Part shown: piece by piece, positions 11,502 to 24,877 of the stretch | Numbering within the stretch: position 1 is the first letter of the stretch | Layout: every line of letters begins with the position of its first letter | NCBI RefSeq assembly: GCF_015832195.1 | Contig: NC_052046.1 | Coordinates: 40,018,911-40,082,910 of the forward strand | From: Motacilla alba alba | Lineage: Eukaryota > Chordata > Aves > Passeriformes > Motacillidae | DNA length: 64,000 nt | Direction of reading: 5' to 3' | Program-made: the position numbers and the translations under genes | Notes under the pieces: model-generated | Database searches by the model: none | What the model saw: only the letters and a program-made list of their open reading frames with translations | What the model was told of the DNA's origin: nothing

Positions 11502-13017
11502 ACATGTACATTCCCTGTACATGGAAATGTGGCAAAGTTAGAGCCAGAATTAAAGATTCTGGCTTTAATTTGAAAGACATTGAATGTTTCCCAAAGTCAG
11601 TCCTGTTTTGCCCATGACAGTAATTGCTGAGTGATCTTCTTGTTTTTACCTTGATCCACAACCTTTTTGTCACATTTTCTCCTGCCTGTGCTTTTGGGCA
11701 GGGGGAGTAGGAAAATACCTTAGCAGGCACCTAGCATATAGCTAGAGTTCACCAACTCAAACGCTCATCTCACAAAACCTTGAAAATTTCCAGAAATTCC
11801 TGGCATTCTGGAGTATACACAGTCTACCATTATTTTTTGACAAGAGCTCTTGCCATTTCCCGCTTTAGATGCAGTATTTCTTAAATGACTGAGGGACCAA
11901 TTCTGCGTACCAACAGCACACTACCAGTATAAACCTACACAAAACACACACAGCATACACATATTCTCTTCTGTTCTCTCCGTGGTAGTTGCTTCTCTTC
12001 CATAGGAACACAAAGCAGCAAGCACACAAAGGCAGTGCTAAGAAAAGCCGAACATATTTCCTTTGCTTTGTGCATTGAATTATTCATTTAGGGCTTTCTG
12101 AATTTGTTCCAAGTAATTCCTCTGTGCTCCAGCACTTTAAAAGACATTTCTTGGCACCTTAATAAAACTGAACAAAACTTTTAAACTGAAAAACTTATAT
12201 CATGTCTTTAAACATTTTTCTTAATAGTAGGACTACTTCTGTATATAAACACCTAGAATCCTTGTTTAAGGAATTGAAATTGTTGTGGAAGGAAAACAGT
12301 AGATTAAGTTTCTTAGACTTGATTAGAGAGATTAGTAGATTTAGTAGATTAGAATTGCTTTATTTTTAAATTCTCTGTGGATGAAGGAATTTTATTTCAT
12401 TCCTAATATAGCCACAGACTAGCAATGCAAAAGCATGCACTTCATGATAGTGCAGTGTAGACATCTTAAGATCTGCTCAACATGAGATTGTTTAAATATA
12501 AGAGGTCCTTCAGGTCCACCACCATCACGTTCCTCCTGTAGGTCAACTTGCTGAGAAATGAGCAAGTTGAGAAGCTCTTCACCGAGGCAGAGCTGTCTTC
12601 TAACACAGCTTCCTGTGTCTAGTACTTTTGATAAGCCATTGAGATCTGCCTCCAGTTTCTGTGTTATTCGTATTTTCCTGACCTACTTTGATAATTTTCA
12701 GGAGCTAATTAAACCAAGGTTTAACACTACTCCTGTACTGAAAAGACTCTGCAAAATGGAGCTGAGAACTGCACATTCAGTAATAACACTGTCATTGAAG
12801 GTGAACATAAAAATGCATAAAATCAGTGCCGTGTATTTCCCCTGGAACTACGTTCAGATAGCAGAGACAAACATGAATATTTTTGTACATAACATCAATT
12901 TCTTGTTCTATTATTTTTTCCTACTATCTGATTACCATGCAGCAATATAAAATACAAACCACAGGGTTTCACACTAGTATCCCTGACATATCCCATTCAC
13001 TGGATGGATTTGCAACT
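11502..13017. other. AT-rich non-coding DNA
   Basis: No gene or repeat recognised. The longest frame (12558-12950, plus, 130 codons) has no recognisable motif and no convincing splice or start context. Confidence 0.5.
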
Positions 13018-13372
13018 TAGAATCATGGAGTCATTGACATTGGAGAAGACCTCTAGGATCACCAAATCCAAATGCTAGCCTAGCACCATGGTGTTTACCA
13101 CTGAACCGTGTGACATCCACATGCCTTTTGAACAGCTTCAGCAGTGATGATTCCATCCCTTCCCTAGGTAGCCTGTTTCACTGCCATGCCATCCTTTCAG
13201 CGAAAAAATTTTTCCCACCATCCTACATTAACCTCCCCTGGTGCCAGTTGAGGCCATTTCCTCTGATTCGGTCACTTGCCACGTGGGAGAATAGACCGAC
13301 CCTCACATGGCTTCCACCTCCTTTCTGGTAGTTGTAGAGGGTGATAAGGTCACCCCTGAGCCTTCTTTCACC
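13018..13372 (-). mobile_element. CR1 LINE 3' fragment (minus strand)
   Basis: Starts with TTAGAATCATGGAGTCATTG, the decayed antisense CR1 end. It continues with ACCTCTAGGATCACC, 'TTTGAACAGCTTCAGCAGTG', AACCTCCCCTGGTGCCAGTT, GAGGCCATTTCCTC and GGTAGTTGTAGAGGGTGATA, all in CR1 antisense order. It is 5'-truncated near 13372. It belongs to the CR1 subtype with the 'cctggcgcaacttgaggcc' tail, unlike the copy at 1493. Confidence 0.9.
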
Positions 13373-16300
13373 TACATTTTTTTCTACCATTTCCTTTGCA
13401 TACCTAGAGAACTACTGGCAGTGTTTGAATGGTGAAGTCACCTCAGGAGGCCCAAAACCGACCATCATGCAAAAACTGCCCTACATTTTAATGAAGGAAC
13501 CAATCTGTCTCATTTACCAGCCTGCATAGCCATTCACGAGCCAGTTTGGAAAGAACCTCTAAACCTGTAACTTTCTGCGCCAAAAGAATTCTGTTGTTTC
13601 TATTCTAGCAGCATGGGCATACATAAGGTTTAGTATCCCAGCAATGTAATCTACAGAAGGCAAATAACTGTTTGAACCAATGAGAGACAGATATGAGAAG
13701 ACTGCTAGATTTTTTTCATTCCTTTATTATACTTTCTTTTTCATGAATTTGTTGTCCAGCACTGGGCAAAATATGATAAAGGCTTTTTAGCTGACCCCTT
13801 TTTCTTTTGCAGTCACATATCAGAAGTCTGTAAAGGCTGCCTGCACCTAGTGAAATTCTTATGCCTCTTTTTCAGGAGCTAATGGATCTAGCATTCTACA
13901 TCAGTTCCCATTTCTGATACTCATTAATTCTGACATCTTAGTTCTCTACTGTGTGAGGTGACTTTGCCATGTACAACTAGTTGCAGTGATTTTACTTAAG
14001 ACTGTTTTAGAAATGAACTATTGTTTGAATACTATTATTTTAAACTAGTATTTTTATGATAACTACTGTAGAATATTTCATTTTCTCAACTCACATTCTT
14101 CTTTTTTTCTTTCTGCTTCACAAATTTCCATAAAAGGAGGAAGATAGAGGCTTTTATCTATACACACATATTTACATATATGTAAACATGTATATGCATG
14201 GAAATTCTTCTAAATCACAAAGCTTACTCGCTTTCAAAATGCAGAACAAGCTTCTAAAATGAAAGCACTCTTTGTTCAGAAAAATATAGAACTCCAAATT
14301 TTCAAAATCAGGGGTTTTTTTCCTGGAAAAATCAGATTTTCTGCTTAAAGAAAAGCATTTGAGATGGCTGTCTAGAGAACTTGTGGGTATGCTAGGATCT
14401 AGAAGATAGGGAATAGAAACAAATAGTGAAAAAGTAGAGCTTCTGCTTAATCCCTCAGCATTTTCCTTGAAGAGACACATAAAATTGCTTTGTTCTACAA
14501 GATTAAGAAAAATATTGCAAGATACCATTACATATCCCACAATTTTGTTTGGTTAGGTATGCAAATCATTCTTCCAAGGGAGCCAAACACAACAAACACA
14601 ACATTTTCAGGGGCAGTGCAGGATATTTCATCTCCCTGAATTCATGCTGATTGAAATTTGATATGCAAATTATGCCTGGAAACAGAGATGTGTAAATAAA
14701 TGAAAAATGAAGCAAGATTATGATGACTTATGTTGGAAAGTAGAATCTGACCCCTATAGCTTCAAGTTTACAGAGACATCTCTGAACTGACTCATCTAAA
14801 AAGTCATTAAGATATGATCAATTTAGTTTTGCAGCCTTTGTGTTGCTAAACTTAATTTCTTTGGCTTTCTTTTGCATATCCCTAATTGTAGTCTTCACTT
14901 ACAAACACTCGCCCCTTCTTTCTGGTGCTGTTGCTTAGTTCAGCCTCTGATGGCACTTTTGCTAGGTTGGTCATGGCCTCTATCCCCTCCACTGCTGTCA
15001 GAACACTACCTGATATGTTGACACAGACCTACAGGGAGAACAAGAGTGGCTCTCCCGGTACAAGAAGTTGGCATCCCTCAGCCTTCAGCATTGACTCTCT
15101 ATTTTCCAGCTCACCTTCTACTTCAGCACTGCAGCAGTTTTATTTGGCAACATACATTGTGCATCCGCACAGCCACCCTGAAAACAACAGCACTGTCACC
15201 CACACTGTAGTCACAGTGAGTCCCCACACTGCTTAAAGATCTACAGGCTCATGCCTGGAGACTTGTATCCGCTCCTGAGAGCTCCTCCCAGGAGCTGCTG
15301 TCTTTGATGTGCCAAGGTAGTTTGTCCAGTGGATGCTGAGAAGAATGATTGGTAGAGCATCACCACAATTGCTGAGCATATATACACTGCTTTCTGCACA
15401 TCCTCTGACTCCATTCTGTAGGAACAAACTGCTATGTCTGCTGTCACAGTCAAAAATTATTATTCTAGGAGCTTCTTATTTCTCAACTACATCCTCTTCA
15501 ACACAATTTCTGTGGATCTTTGCTCAACACTGTAGGTTTAATCTGTGCTTTCTTTCTTATCTCCGAGTACAACTCAGAGTTCTGCATATGAAATCCATCA
15601 CAACGTGTTATTTCCCCACATTATAGCATTCTTTGAATGTGATATTAGTTCCATAAAAGACAAAGGTTTTTTCTTTCCCCTAAGAATTTTCTCTTTGTTT
15701 TCAGGACTAATATCACATATACATAGTTAGTTCTACCACCTCTGTGACAAATGACATAAAAGATGTCTTTTTTTGGATCAACTGTGATCCCATCTTAGAA
15801 AAAAAAAATTTAGAACAAAGATTGCAGATGGTTTTCTTAGACTTTTTGTTACTTGCTCTCTCATTCTAATAATCTAGTGCAGTTTTTCATTATTTACATA
15901 ATTGCAAGTGAACACACACTTTTCAGACACTTCTATGAATGGGGTGAAAGGTTGTGAAGAGACATCAGTGTTCACAGAGCATTGGGAATACAAATATTTA
16001 TCAACAGGACCCAGCCCTTCATTCTAATAAATATCACATCTATTGCTGACAGTTTTTTAGTTTACTTATTCCATTCTAGGCCCTGTCTAAAAGTGTTAAT
16101 GTTCAAATCACAGTCCCTGGAAACACCCTAAAATATTTTAGGATGCGTGTGGTAGGAAACCATTTTTTTCCACTTTTTTTCCCCTTCTCTGTACTTTGAC
16201 AAAAAAGAAATTCCTTTCCCTTACATGTAATGCCTCTGTCTTTATGTGTCCTCCAGATGCTTTTAGAAATTCTGTAGTCAGAGAGACATGTACATGGATT

Positions 16301-19300
16301 AACACTTAAAGCATTATAGGATTCTGCTGCGCTGAAGCATCAGTGGGAGACTACAAGTAAGCAATGAAAAGTCCCTGGTAAAACCATCAAGGACCCAATC
16401 AACCAGCCAGGTAGTAAATTCAGTCAACTATTGCCAGACCCATCTCAGTCTATCTATTGAGTGCTGAATGACTGTAAGCAGAAGGTAGGTCTAACTAAGT
16501 AGGCATCATGTATTTCAATTATTTTGATGTATACAGTGATTTTTATATTAATATTAAATTTTTTTCATTCTAAGAATGAGACACAGAATCAGTCTCTTAT
16601 AACAGTATTCCTATGAAAAATTATTTGCAAGTGAATTCCAACTTCATTAAATTGACTTTAAAAAAAAGAGATTTAGAGGATGATCCTTCACATCGCACTG
16701 TCTTTCAAAGCACAAAGTGTTAATTCTTCTAGTATTTTGCTAATATATTTCTTCAAAGAAAGAGTATTTTTATTGGCATGATTCAGTAAAGTATAGGATT
16801 TAAGGGAAAAGCTGACCCATCAGAAAACTTCATGTTTTCTGAAGTTTCATGTGTGTACATGAAATGAGACAGAACAACTATTAAAAGTTATTTTCAGGGA
16901 ATATGTGAGCATTTGTGTTACTAACTTCTGGAATTTCTAATGTTAATCCTGACCACCTTTATATATGTATTTTTAGGAACCATAGATGATTCTACCTGTT
17001 TTTAAATGCTACCATGTCCAGGTTTGCTCTCAGCACACAAACAGTTCTGATTTTAGACAGAGAGACTAAGTCACACTGCCTACAGGGTGGTACTCACAAC
17101 AGTGGGATTTATAGCATATTTATAGTGTTTTCTGGAAAACAGAGGGAGAACAGAAGTCAACTCATCCTTATTCAACATAGGTATAGCAGAGAAACAGAGC
17201 TGCCTGTTGCTAAAGAATTGTACATACCAAACACTTTGCCTTGTGTAGTGAGGATCCTGAAAAGAGCTCAGAAGACATTAATACTGTCCATGCTTCATTA
17301 TTCTGTACCTTTTCCGGGAGCAGTTTCAGCTTTGGTAAAATGCTTATTCTGAGTCAAAGCAGGATGTAGCAGCTTCATGAAGCATTCAAAGATCAGTCTA
17401 CCAGCTTTGGTAAGCATTAGTGTTACTGCATTTACAAGGTGTTAAATTAATACCTGCAGGATGACAGAGATATTACAGAGTTTCTTTGCTGTAGCTGGAA
17501 GTCAGCCAAATCCAAGTCCCTGAAGAGGTAAAACAAAAAATTGTCATGCTTTGGGAAGAAACTGGGTGTTTGAGTTTGCAAACTGCCCAGGAGAAGACTG
17601 GTAAGTGTGTAGTGTACCCAGACCCTAAGTCACAGAAATTGAAGGGATAGAAGCCTGCTGAGGCATGGAATGCCTCAGCAGCTTTCCCATTTCATTTAAA
17701 AAGAAGAAAAGGTGAAGGTGAGCCCTTGACATGAGGGTAAGGGAAGGCCTAGGGCAGAGGGTTGTGATTCACACAGCCCCAAAGCACAGCCTCCATGTTC
17801 TATGCAGGATTTCACTCTGATGCAAGGAAAGTGAGCTGACCCAGGAGCCCCTTCTCCAAGTAGATGTAAGACGTGACTTATTAGTGGAAGCTGAAACCTT
17901 TCTTGTCTAAGCAAAGCCTGTCACTGGGACTGCTGAGGATTCAGAGACCTATATCCCCCTGAGATATCCTTCCTGCTGAATATGAGAGGAAGATATAATT
18001 TTGTATTGCATGGCATGCAATGGGAATACATTTATAACACCGAGCATGGACATTACAGTAAAAAATGCTGCCATGATGAATGAGGCTCATGACCTCTATC
18101 TCACCATGCTATCCTGAAAATTTCATTATAACATCTTAAAACTCAGGAACTACACTTACACGTCTCTTTCTATACAGTAAGGCATTCCTGCCAATAACAC
18201 CTAAAAGTAAAGGTGAAGTAAAAGGATCTTTTGCTAAGGGCTGTAAACAGCAATAATATTTGATTATTAATACACAGCTGATGCTTTTTTTTTTTTTTAT
18301 CTGCAAGCAAAAGTAATGTTTTAGCTGAGGTTAGAATAATTCTGAACAAATCTTGGATTCTTTTATTCCTCTATAGCAGCAGATTCTCAACTGACAAAAA
18401 AGATCACATCTCCTTCAGATGAACTGCAACAATTGATACTGCCTGGGAGTTCGGCTGATAATTTAAAAAGTCACTGTCTGTAGGAAAGAGCTAATAATTA
18501 AACTGAGAGTCAGAAAAAATAAGGTTCTTTTCTTTTATTTATTGGTGTATTATTTTTATAGCAAAATCAAGAAAAGAGTTCACCTCAGCACTAATATGTC
18601 AAGCTGCAATTCTCCTCTAGGAAATTCACCTAATCTTCACTAACTTCCCAACAACATGGATGAAGACCTAAAATTTCTTCCCTGATGTTATCGTTTTACA
18701 TCCACAAATGCTAGCAGCTACAAATTCAATTAATACCTTAAACCTAAATGAACTCACTATGGTGAAATTCTGAGCTTTGTCACTTGATAAACTCTTTAAA
18801 CCTTTCCAGCAACAAGAGAAAAAATAAAAAGTTGTGATGCATGGTTTTTCTTAGCAAATTTATTTCACTGGATTTAATATTGTTCACACTCAAATCAGTA
18901 TTCACTGAAGTAATTTTTCAATTCACAGACAAAAAAATCCAGTTTATCTCTCCTTCACTGTTGCCATTTGGGTCATGACCATTTTTTTTTAATTAATTTT
19001 CATTACATCCGAGTGTTTCTTGAAAACAAAACAAAATAAAACTAAAATTTTAATTCCATTTCTGCTTTGCATATAATGCATATTTCCTGGGAACACATAG
19101 GTTCAAAAATGGAAGCCAGATTCAAAAGTATAATGGAAGTATCCCAAGAACAATCAATCCACAGTAAAAGAGAATGCTTATCTGCAAAAGTTGTGGTTTA
19201 CAAGCAAATTAAATGGTTGTGTCAGTTGTATCTAGGTGGCATAGATTAATTTAAGTCATCAATAATTTAGCTTATTCTGTATGAATTTTTACTAATTAGC

Positions 19301-19742
19301 TTTTCATATTGCTCTCTATAAATTTACTAAAAATTTTCATTCTTTACAAAGGAAGAGAAGGAATCTTGTGCAGATCACAGACATTTCACTTGCAGATTTC
19401 AGAAACTCCCTAAGAGAAAATGGGAGCTAAATGAGGCAGGTATCCCTTTCTAACCTTAAGAAGTTAGATAGCTGACAACACAGAAAAACACTTTATAAAG
19501 AAAGAGGTAGCCATCATCTTCCTACAAAAGCCTGGACTGACTTTCAGGTAATATCAACATCAAAAAACCCCTTAGAAATGTTATAATAAAAGAAGTTTTG
19601 GTTTTTTATGTTTCTTGGGAGGAGTTATCAGGAAAAAAAGGGCCCAAAGTCTAATTGTTTTTAAATATCTGGTCCATACTCTCAAGCATACAAGCCTTTA
19701 ATCTGTTACCTAGACATTCAGATTAAGAGTACTCTGTAGCGT
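13373..19742. other. Long stretch of mostly unique AT-rich DNA
   Basis: No gene can be supported. A moderately GC-richer part at about 14900-15440 has open frames on both strands (103 codons plus; 70 codons minus) without recognisable motifs. A frame at 17014-17352 (112 codons) is also unremarkable. A perfect short hairpin lies at 17655-17681 and a T-run at 18285-18298. The rest shows nothing I can name. Confidence 0.5.
17655..17681. repeat. Perfect 12-bp hairpin with a 3-nt loop
   Basis: CTGCTGAGGCAT (17655-17666) and ATGCCTCAGCAG (17670-17681) are exact reverse complements separated by GGA. Flanking bases (GGGATAGAAG before, CTTTCCC after) can extend the pairing with bulges. The arms are short for a microRNA precursor. 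Confidence 0.85.
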
Positions 19743-20008
19743 TTCCTCTACAGTGAGAGGACAGAGGAAATGGCCCTAAACTGAGAGAGGGCATATTCAG
19801 ATTAGATACTATTTCCCTGTCAGGATGGTCAGGCATTGGAATAGGTTGCCCAGGAAGGTGAAGGAGTCACTGGAGGTGTTCAAGGTGCACCTGGATCTGG
19901 TGCTGGGGGATTTGGTTCAGTGGTTTAGGCATTACAGTGGCAGTGCTGAGTGGATGATGGGACTGGGTGACTTTAAAGGTCTCTTCCAATCTTGATGATT
20001 CAGTATAC
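19743..20008 (+). mobile_element. CR1 LINE 3' fragment
   Basis: Contains GGACAGAGGAAATGGCCC, ATGGTCAGGCATTGGAATAG, GGTTGCCCAGGAAGGTG, CTGGAGGTGTTCAAGG and GTCTCTTCCAATCTTGATGA in the order of the CR1 3' end. It is of the 'ggtcaggcattggaacaggttgcc' subtype. The terminal octamer repeat is decayed. Confidence 0.88.
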
Positions 20009-21243
20009 ATTTGCACAGAACTTGAAATACTTTTCTGTTGTAATGTAGTTTGTATTTGCTTCATAGACTTTCTCCCCCCACTGCCTGAATTAGATGGTTG
20101 TAGGTACTTTAAATTAAATTAAACATTTATTCTACAAGCTCCTACCACATTTTCAGTTTGAAACAACTAGCACAGTTTTTTCAGTCTTCTTAAGGCAGTA
20201 AAGCTCCACATGTCTAACTGTAATTGTGTTATTTGTTATGCAGTTTCAAATGTTAAGTGAGATGTGCCAATTGTCCCCTGATGCGGCCTGTGTCCACGTA
20301 TTGAAATAAATAATTAGTTGTCACTTATTGCAAAAGTGTTTTGTCTGTCACTGAATGCCTCACAGGTTATTCAGAGTTCACAGTGAACCATGAATTAAAA
20401 TGCTACAGTACATCAAACATCAATCCTCCAGTCTTACTGCTGCTAAACAGAGAGCAGTGAAAAGACCCCAGCATCAACTGAAGAATGCCTTGCAATGTAA
20501 TTTGCAGATGGGCCTATTTTGGGCACACTTACTTGGATGTCTCTCAGGGACAGCAGCACAACAGATCTATGATCCATATCCATGTACATGCAGCAAGCTG
20601 GTGCTGAGGAAGAGATGAAACCTCAGTGTCTGGGAAGTTAGGGCTAATGACTTTTTAGTTCTGCTTCTAGATCCATTGTTGATTCATTCTCCTACAAGCT
20701 TTTTCCACAGCTGTGGAATGAGTGTCACTGACAATAGTCACAAGGATATTCACTGAGTATACAGATACACTCGTTCTCTTTTAAACTAGGAGAAATAGGC
20801 AGCATAGGTTTTGAGTCATCCAAGCAAGGTCTGTCAGACATTTTGAAGGGAAGGTTACCAGTTCGCATTCCATTGGTTAATTTTGATAATAAAATACAGC
20901 AGATTTGAAAATGGAAAACCAGTGTAGCTATTTCATTAGGCTGGACTACATTTTTGATTGCATCCTTTAAGAAAAATAACAGTATCACAGTTTGTATCCA
21001 TTTAACTATACCTGAAAAATTGAAGAGTAGTAAGGTACAATAGGGCCCAAATAATAATGTGCATCTACAGAACTGATCCAGATGTAGACTAACCATTATG
21101 ATCTCTGCAGCTAAAATGTTCATGACTTGTGCTAATGTCCAGTCCACTGTTCTACCCATAAAACCTCTTTCCTATCCTCTCCTCCTAGCTCGTCTGTTTA
21201 CTCATAGTCAGGACTTTAGTAATCATTCTACCCAATAGCATTC
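20009..21243. other. Non-coding DNA between CR1 and LTR
   Basis: AT-rich. The frame at 20725-21159 on the minus strand (144 codons) is one of the longest outside recognised repeats, but it is hydrophobic, low in complexity and lacks any family motif, so it is not called as a gene. Confidence 0.5.
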
Positions 21244-21822
21244 TGTGGTAGTTTCGGCTAAGGTAGAGTTAACTTTCTTCTCAGTGTTGGGTGTGGGGAT
21301 GAATTTGGGATTTGTGCTGAACACAGGGTTGAACATCATTAGTGATGTTTTAGTTATTGCTTAGCAGGGCTTACACAAAGCCAAGGTCTCTTCGTACTGC
21401 CAAGCTGGTGAGGAACTTTTGGGTGCCTGAAAGAGTGAGAGACAGAGGCAGGACTGCTTACCCAAACTGGCCAAAGGAATATTCCAGACCATGTGAAATC
21501 CTACTCAATATTTGAAGCTGGGGCAAAGAAGGAGTAAGTAAGGGATGTTCCTAATGATGGTGTTCGTGCCCCCAAGTCACCTCGAGGCATGAGGAGCCTG
21601 CTGTCCAGAAGATGTGAAACACCTGACTGCCCATGGGAAGTAGTGAATGAATTCTTTGGGGTTTTTTGCTTGTGTGGCTTTTGGATTCCCCATTACGCTG
21701 TCTTTACCTCAACCCATGAGTTTTCCAGCTTCTACCCATCCAATTCTTCCCTCAGTCCTGCTGGTGGCAGAGAGAGTGAGAGTGTGTGATGATTTGATGC
21801 CAGATGGGGTGAAACAACAACA
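21244..21822 (+). mobile_element. Degraded solo LTR of an avian endogenous retrovirus (same family as 40353 and 63311)
   Basis: Begins TGTGGTAGTTTCGGC, then GGTAGAGTTAACTTTCTTCT, and later GATATTCC-type (here GGAATATTCCAGACCATGTG), GGGAAGTAGTGAATGAATTC and CTCAACCCATGAGTTTTC. It ends GGGGTGAAACAACAACA. This is the order of a common bird ERV LTR that I recall as an ERVL-like class. The ATTAAA polyadenylation signal of the family has mutated to ATTACG (21692-21697). The 5-bp flanks (CATTC and TATAT) do not match, so no target-site duplication survives. No internal viral genes are attached. Confidence 0.85.
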
Positions 21823-23891
21823 TATATGTGTCTTGGTTACTTAGGCATTAGAAATAAAATATAGATTGAAATGAAAGCATGTAAATTAGGTTGGGGGAGG
21901 ACGTTTCATGTTAGAGTAAGGTAGGAGTAAGGATCTTACCATGTTGTTTCACAGAACTAGCTAGGGGCAGCAGCTGTCTGACTTGCCCTGAATTACACTA
22001 GAAAATCCTAATTTCCCATGACCAAGAGGCAAAAGAAATACACTATGGCAAAGGATAGATGAAGTTTTCATTTTTGTATCAATAAAAAGTACAGTTTTAT
22101 GTGATTCCTTGATTGAATTTTCTTGAGAGCTTGAAAAATGCAAAGTACCAAACTAAGATGTGTATGGCTTTTTTTGTTTGTTTGTTTAATTGGCTGGGTT
22201 TTTTTAAGGAGACAGGGTTGCTTACTTTTTTGAAAAGTCTCTAAAATGTTTTTATTGACCTTTTTTTTCCTAATTTAAGCCACATTTTTTTGAGAAAAAA
22301 TACTCTAAAACAGGTTTGTCCTGTGTGTCCAGGACTTTTAGAGGAGTTATTTATTAATGCCCAAGAATAGTGAAAAGTGGAAAAAAAGACTTCCAATGCA
22401 GATAAACCTAATACATATGCAATGCTCATTTTAGGATTAAACTTCATAGATCCTTTTTTTCATATTGTATATCCCAACAACCATACAATATTTAAAGATA
22501 ATTTAATTCATAAGCAACTTCTGAGCAGTTGCTGAAAACACTTTCTCAAGACTCTAACACTTATGAAAATATGTCCATGTGAGCTAGTGACTGGTGAGTT
22601 ATTAACGTTTCTGTAAAGAGCTTGTGCTCACTACAAAATGTGAACAAATACTTAGACCACCATTTGTTATTGTGTATTTTCATTTGTGCTATCAGGCTTT
22701 CAGTAACTTTTTCAAGTTGTTTTTTTTTTTTTTTTGTGGACAGCTGAAAATACAAGTATTTAAAGATGTCTCCCTTGTCTTGCATCAATATATTTTTCCA
22801 TGTATGGTAATTTTTTTATAACCATCTTCCTTCTAAAGAGATCAGGTGTTTATTCTGTATGTTTTAAATTACAGTTAGATTATACTGTCTCTTTCCAATG
22901 AATATAGTGGCAAAAATCTACCTATTTGAAATAACTGATGCTTATATTGCTCCAGAAAAACTCTGCATCTAGTGCATTTTCTTTGGTTAAACTAAAAAAC
23001 AAAAGGAGAGAAAAAAATATATACTTTAAGAAAGCCCATGTCAAAATTAGAATATGGACATTTTTTCTTTTAAATGCATCACAGGAGACTCAAAGGAGTG
23101 AAATGTCACCTTTATGCTGCTTAATGGCAAAGACATTTTCAGTCTTTAGGTAAACCCTGCCTTCTTCAAGAAAGACATTATTAGCAAGGAAAATTATTTT
23201 CCATTGTTATACATGTCACCTTTCCGCTGCAACAAGTCCCATCTCAGGACAGAATATCACATTTTATATGTATATCACAATGAGGGACAAATATCAAATG
23301 TTTATTCAAACAGACACACGGAATTGATTACTCCAGCAAATATCTACATTTTCCAAAGAAGGGATTTATATGAATATTAGAGAGATAGAAACACCTGGAC
23401 ACTTCAGAAATAATATCCAACTCCTACAGTGTCTTCCATTAATAAGAGCTTGGGGTTTGTTTTTTGGGTTTCTTTTTTTCCTGTCACAGCAAGGTTAAGG
23501 TGAAACTCAAAGTCTTTATTTAAATCCAGAGACTTTTCATCTCCTAATTAGTACCACAGTTCACAGAGCGTCTGTGATTGGTTTTACACTTCTGTATTTA
23601 ACTAATTAAATTTGCAGTGCCAAAATAATTTAAAAAACTTGGGAATCTGCTTCTTTTTTAATGGTTGCAGATGACAGCAGAAAGGTGCTATGGATTTAAA
23701 TTCCTAAAGATTTATCTTAATGCCTTACTTCCCTCTAAAGTGCGCAGTGACAGGAAAAGAGGCAGAACTCTATATAGAAACTTTGAGAAAGTAAGGCACT
23801 TTTTACTTAAAATCAATTAATAACAGTCCAATTTCAGTCCTCATAGTTAGAATCTATAAAAGTGTGTTATTTTTTGTCCTTTTTTCTACAG
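21823..23891. other. AT-rich non-coding DNA
   Basis: No repeat family or gene recognised. It contains a T-run at about 22720-22735. A pyrimidine-rich tract at about 23866-23891 leads into the exon-like segment that follows. Confidence 0.5.
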
Positions 23892-24130
23892 CTGAGCGGC
23901 TTGCAGCCTCTGCTATGGTCTCTGAAAACTAAACACCTACATAAATGCTTGGTGTGCTGCAAATCCCATTTGTCCACAATGCCTACCTCCGAGCTGCAAT
24001 GGGTCAATTGGCTGTGCACTGACTTCATGTCTAAACATCAGAAAGAGAGAAATGTGATAACAGGGGTCAGCCTGATCTGTGGCATCAAACACTCAGAATG
24101 GACAGAAGGAATCCCCCTGTACTTGTCAAG
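23892..24130 (+). other. Exon-like segment with strong splice-site sequences
   Basis: A long pyrimidine tract (ATTTTTTGTCCTTTTTTC) and ACAG end at 23891. A donor AAG|GTGAGT falls at 24130/24131. The 239 bases between are less AT-rich than their flanks. One frame is open across the whole segment (79 codons plus two bases), starting LSGLQPLLWSLKTKHLHKC and ending GIPLYLSR; the other two plus-strand frames carry stops. I do not recognise the peptide. It could be an internal exon of an unannotated protein gene, an exon of a long non-coding RNA, or a chance match. No partner exon could be identified in this window. Confidence 0.35.
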
Positions 24131-24805
24131 GTGAGTTTTTGTCTGCCATGGATGAGCAGGCTGCTCTCAGTTATTAATTATTTGAATCTCCAAAGCACAA
24201 GGTCATACATTAGTAATGCAAGCACTTCCACATCAGCTTTAAGGAGAGTGAAAATCATGCTTTACAGTAAATGGTGGAGTTAAACACAGCCTTGAAAGCA
24301 AACACAAACTAGCTCTCAGCAGCCAGACTCTTGCCCACTGAGTACCTTTTTATATCTATGAAAAATTTAAGTGAAATGGTCTTTCCAATTTGGGAGTGCT
24401 TTGTGCACATTTTCACAAATGTCAATGACTGAACAATATTTAAAGCAGCACAAAAATCTGCTCAAGAAGTTTCATATTCATATCAGGACAGATGAGGAGG
24501 ACTTTTGACCATTTCAAAATTTCTGGTAAAGAAAACACCACAAGTACAAATACAAGGGAAATTGGCCTCTAAAACACCAACAGTTGACTTTCAATGCTCC
24601 CAGGTAACACCAGGGAAAGAGTATAATACCATATCCATGACTTTGACATTAAAAAAATATTTTTGTTAATTAATATAACATTCTAGCAGTAGGTTACACA
24701 ATTGATTGGGTTGAAACCTTCTCAAGTTGGGGCATGATTAGGGTGGTACCTGTAAAGTGGGGTAGCTTAACCACTACAATGTTGAATGTGTGAGTTGGAT
24801 AAGCA

Positions 24806-24877
24806 GTACTGGTAATATGTATTGACATATGACAACGTGACTTAATGGTACTGGTAACATGGAAGTGACATGTATGA
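24806..24877. repeat. Imperfect direct repeat, two copies
   Basis: GTACTGGTAATATGTATTGA (from 24806) and GTACTGGTAACATGGAAGTG (from 24848) start two related ~30-base units 42 bases apart, both ending with GACATA/GACATGTA and TGA. Confidence 0.6.

Noticed and set aside
14925..15453. Possible gene or retrocopy in a GC-richer part
   Set aside because: Frames on both strands are short and overlap; no motif, no poly-A tail, no CR1 match.
20725..21159. 144-codon minus-strand frame
   Set aside because: No recognisable domain and no splice or promoter context; a hydrophobic, AT-rich chance frame is more likely.
21239..21827. Target-site duplication around the LTR at 21244
   Set aside because: The flanking pentamers CATTC and TATAT do not match.
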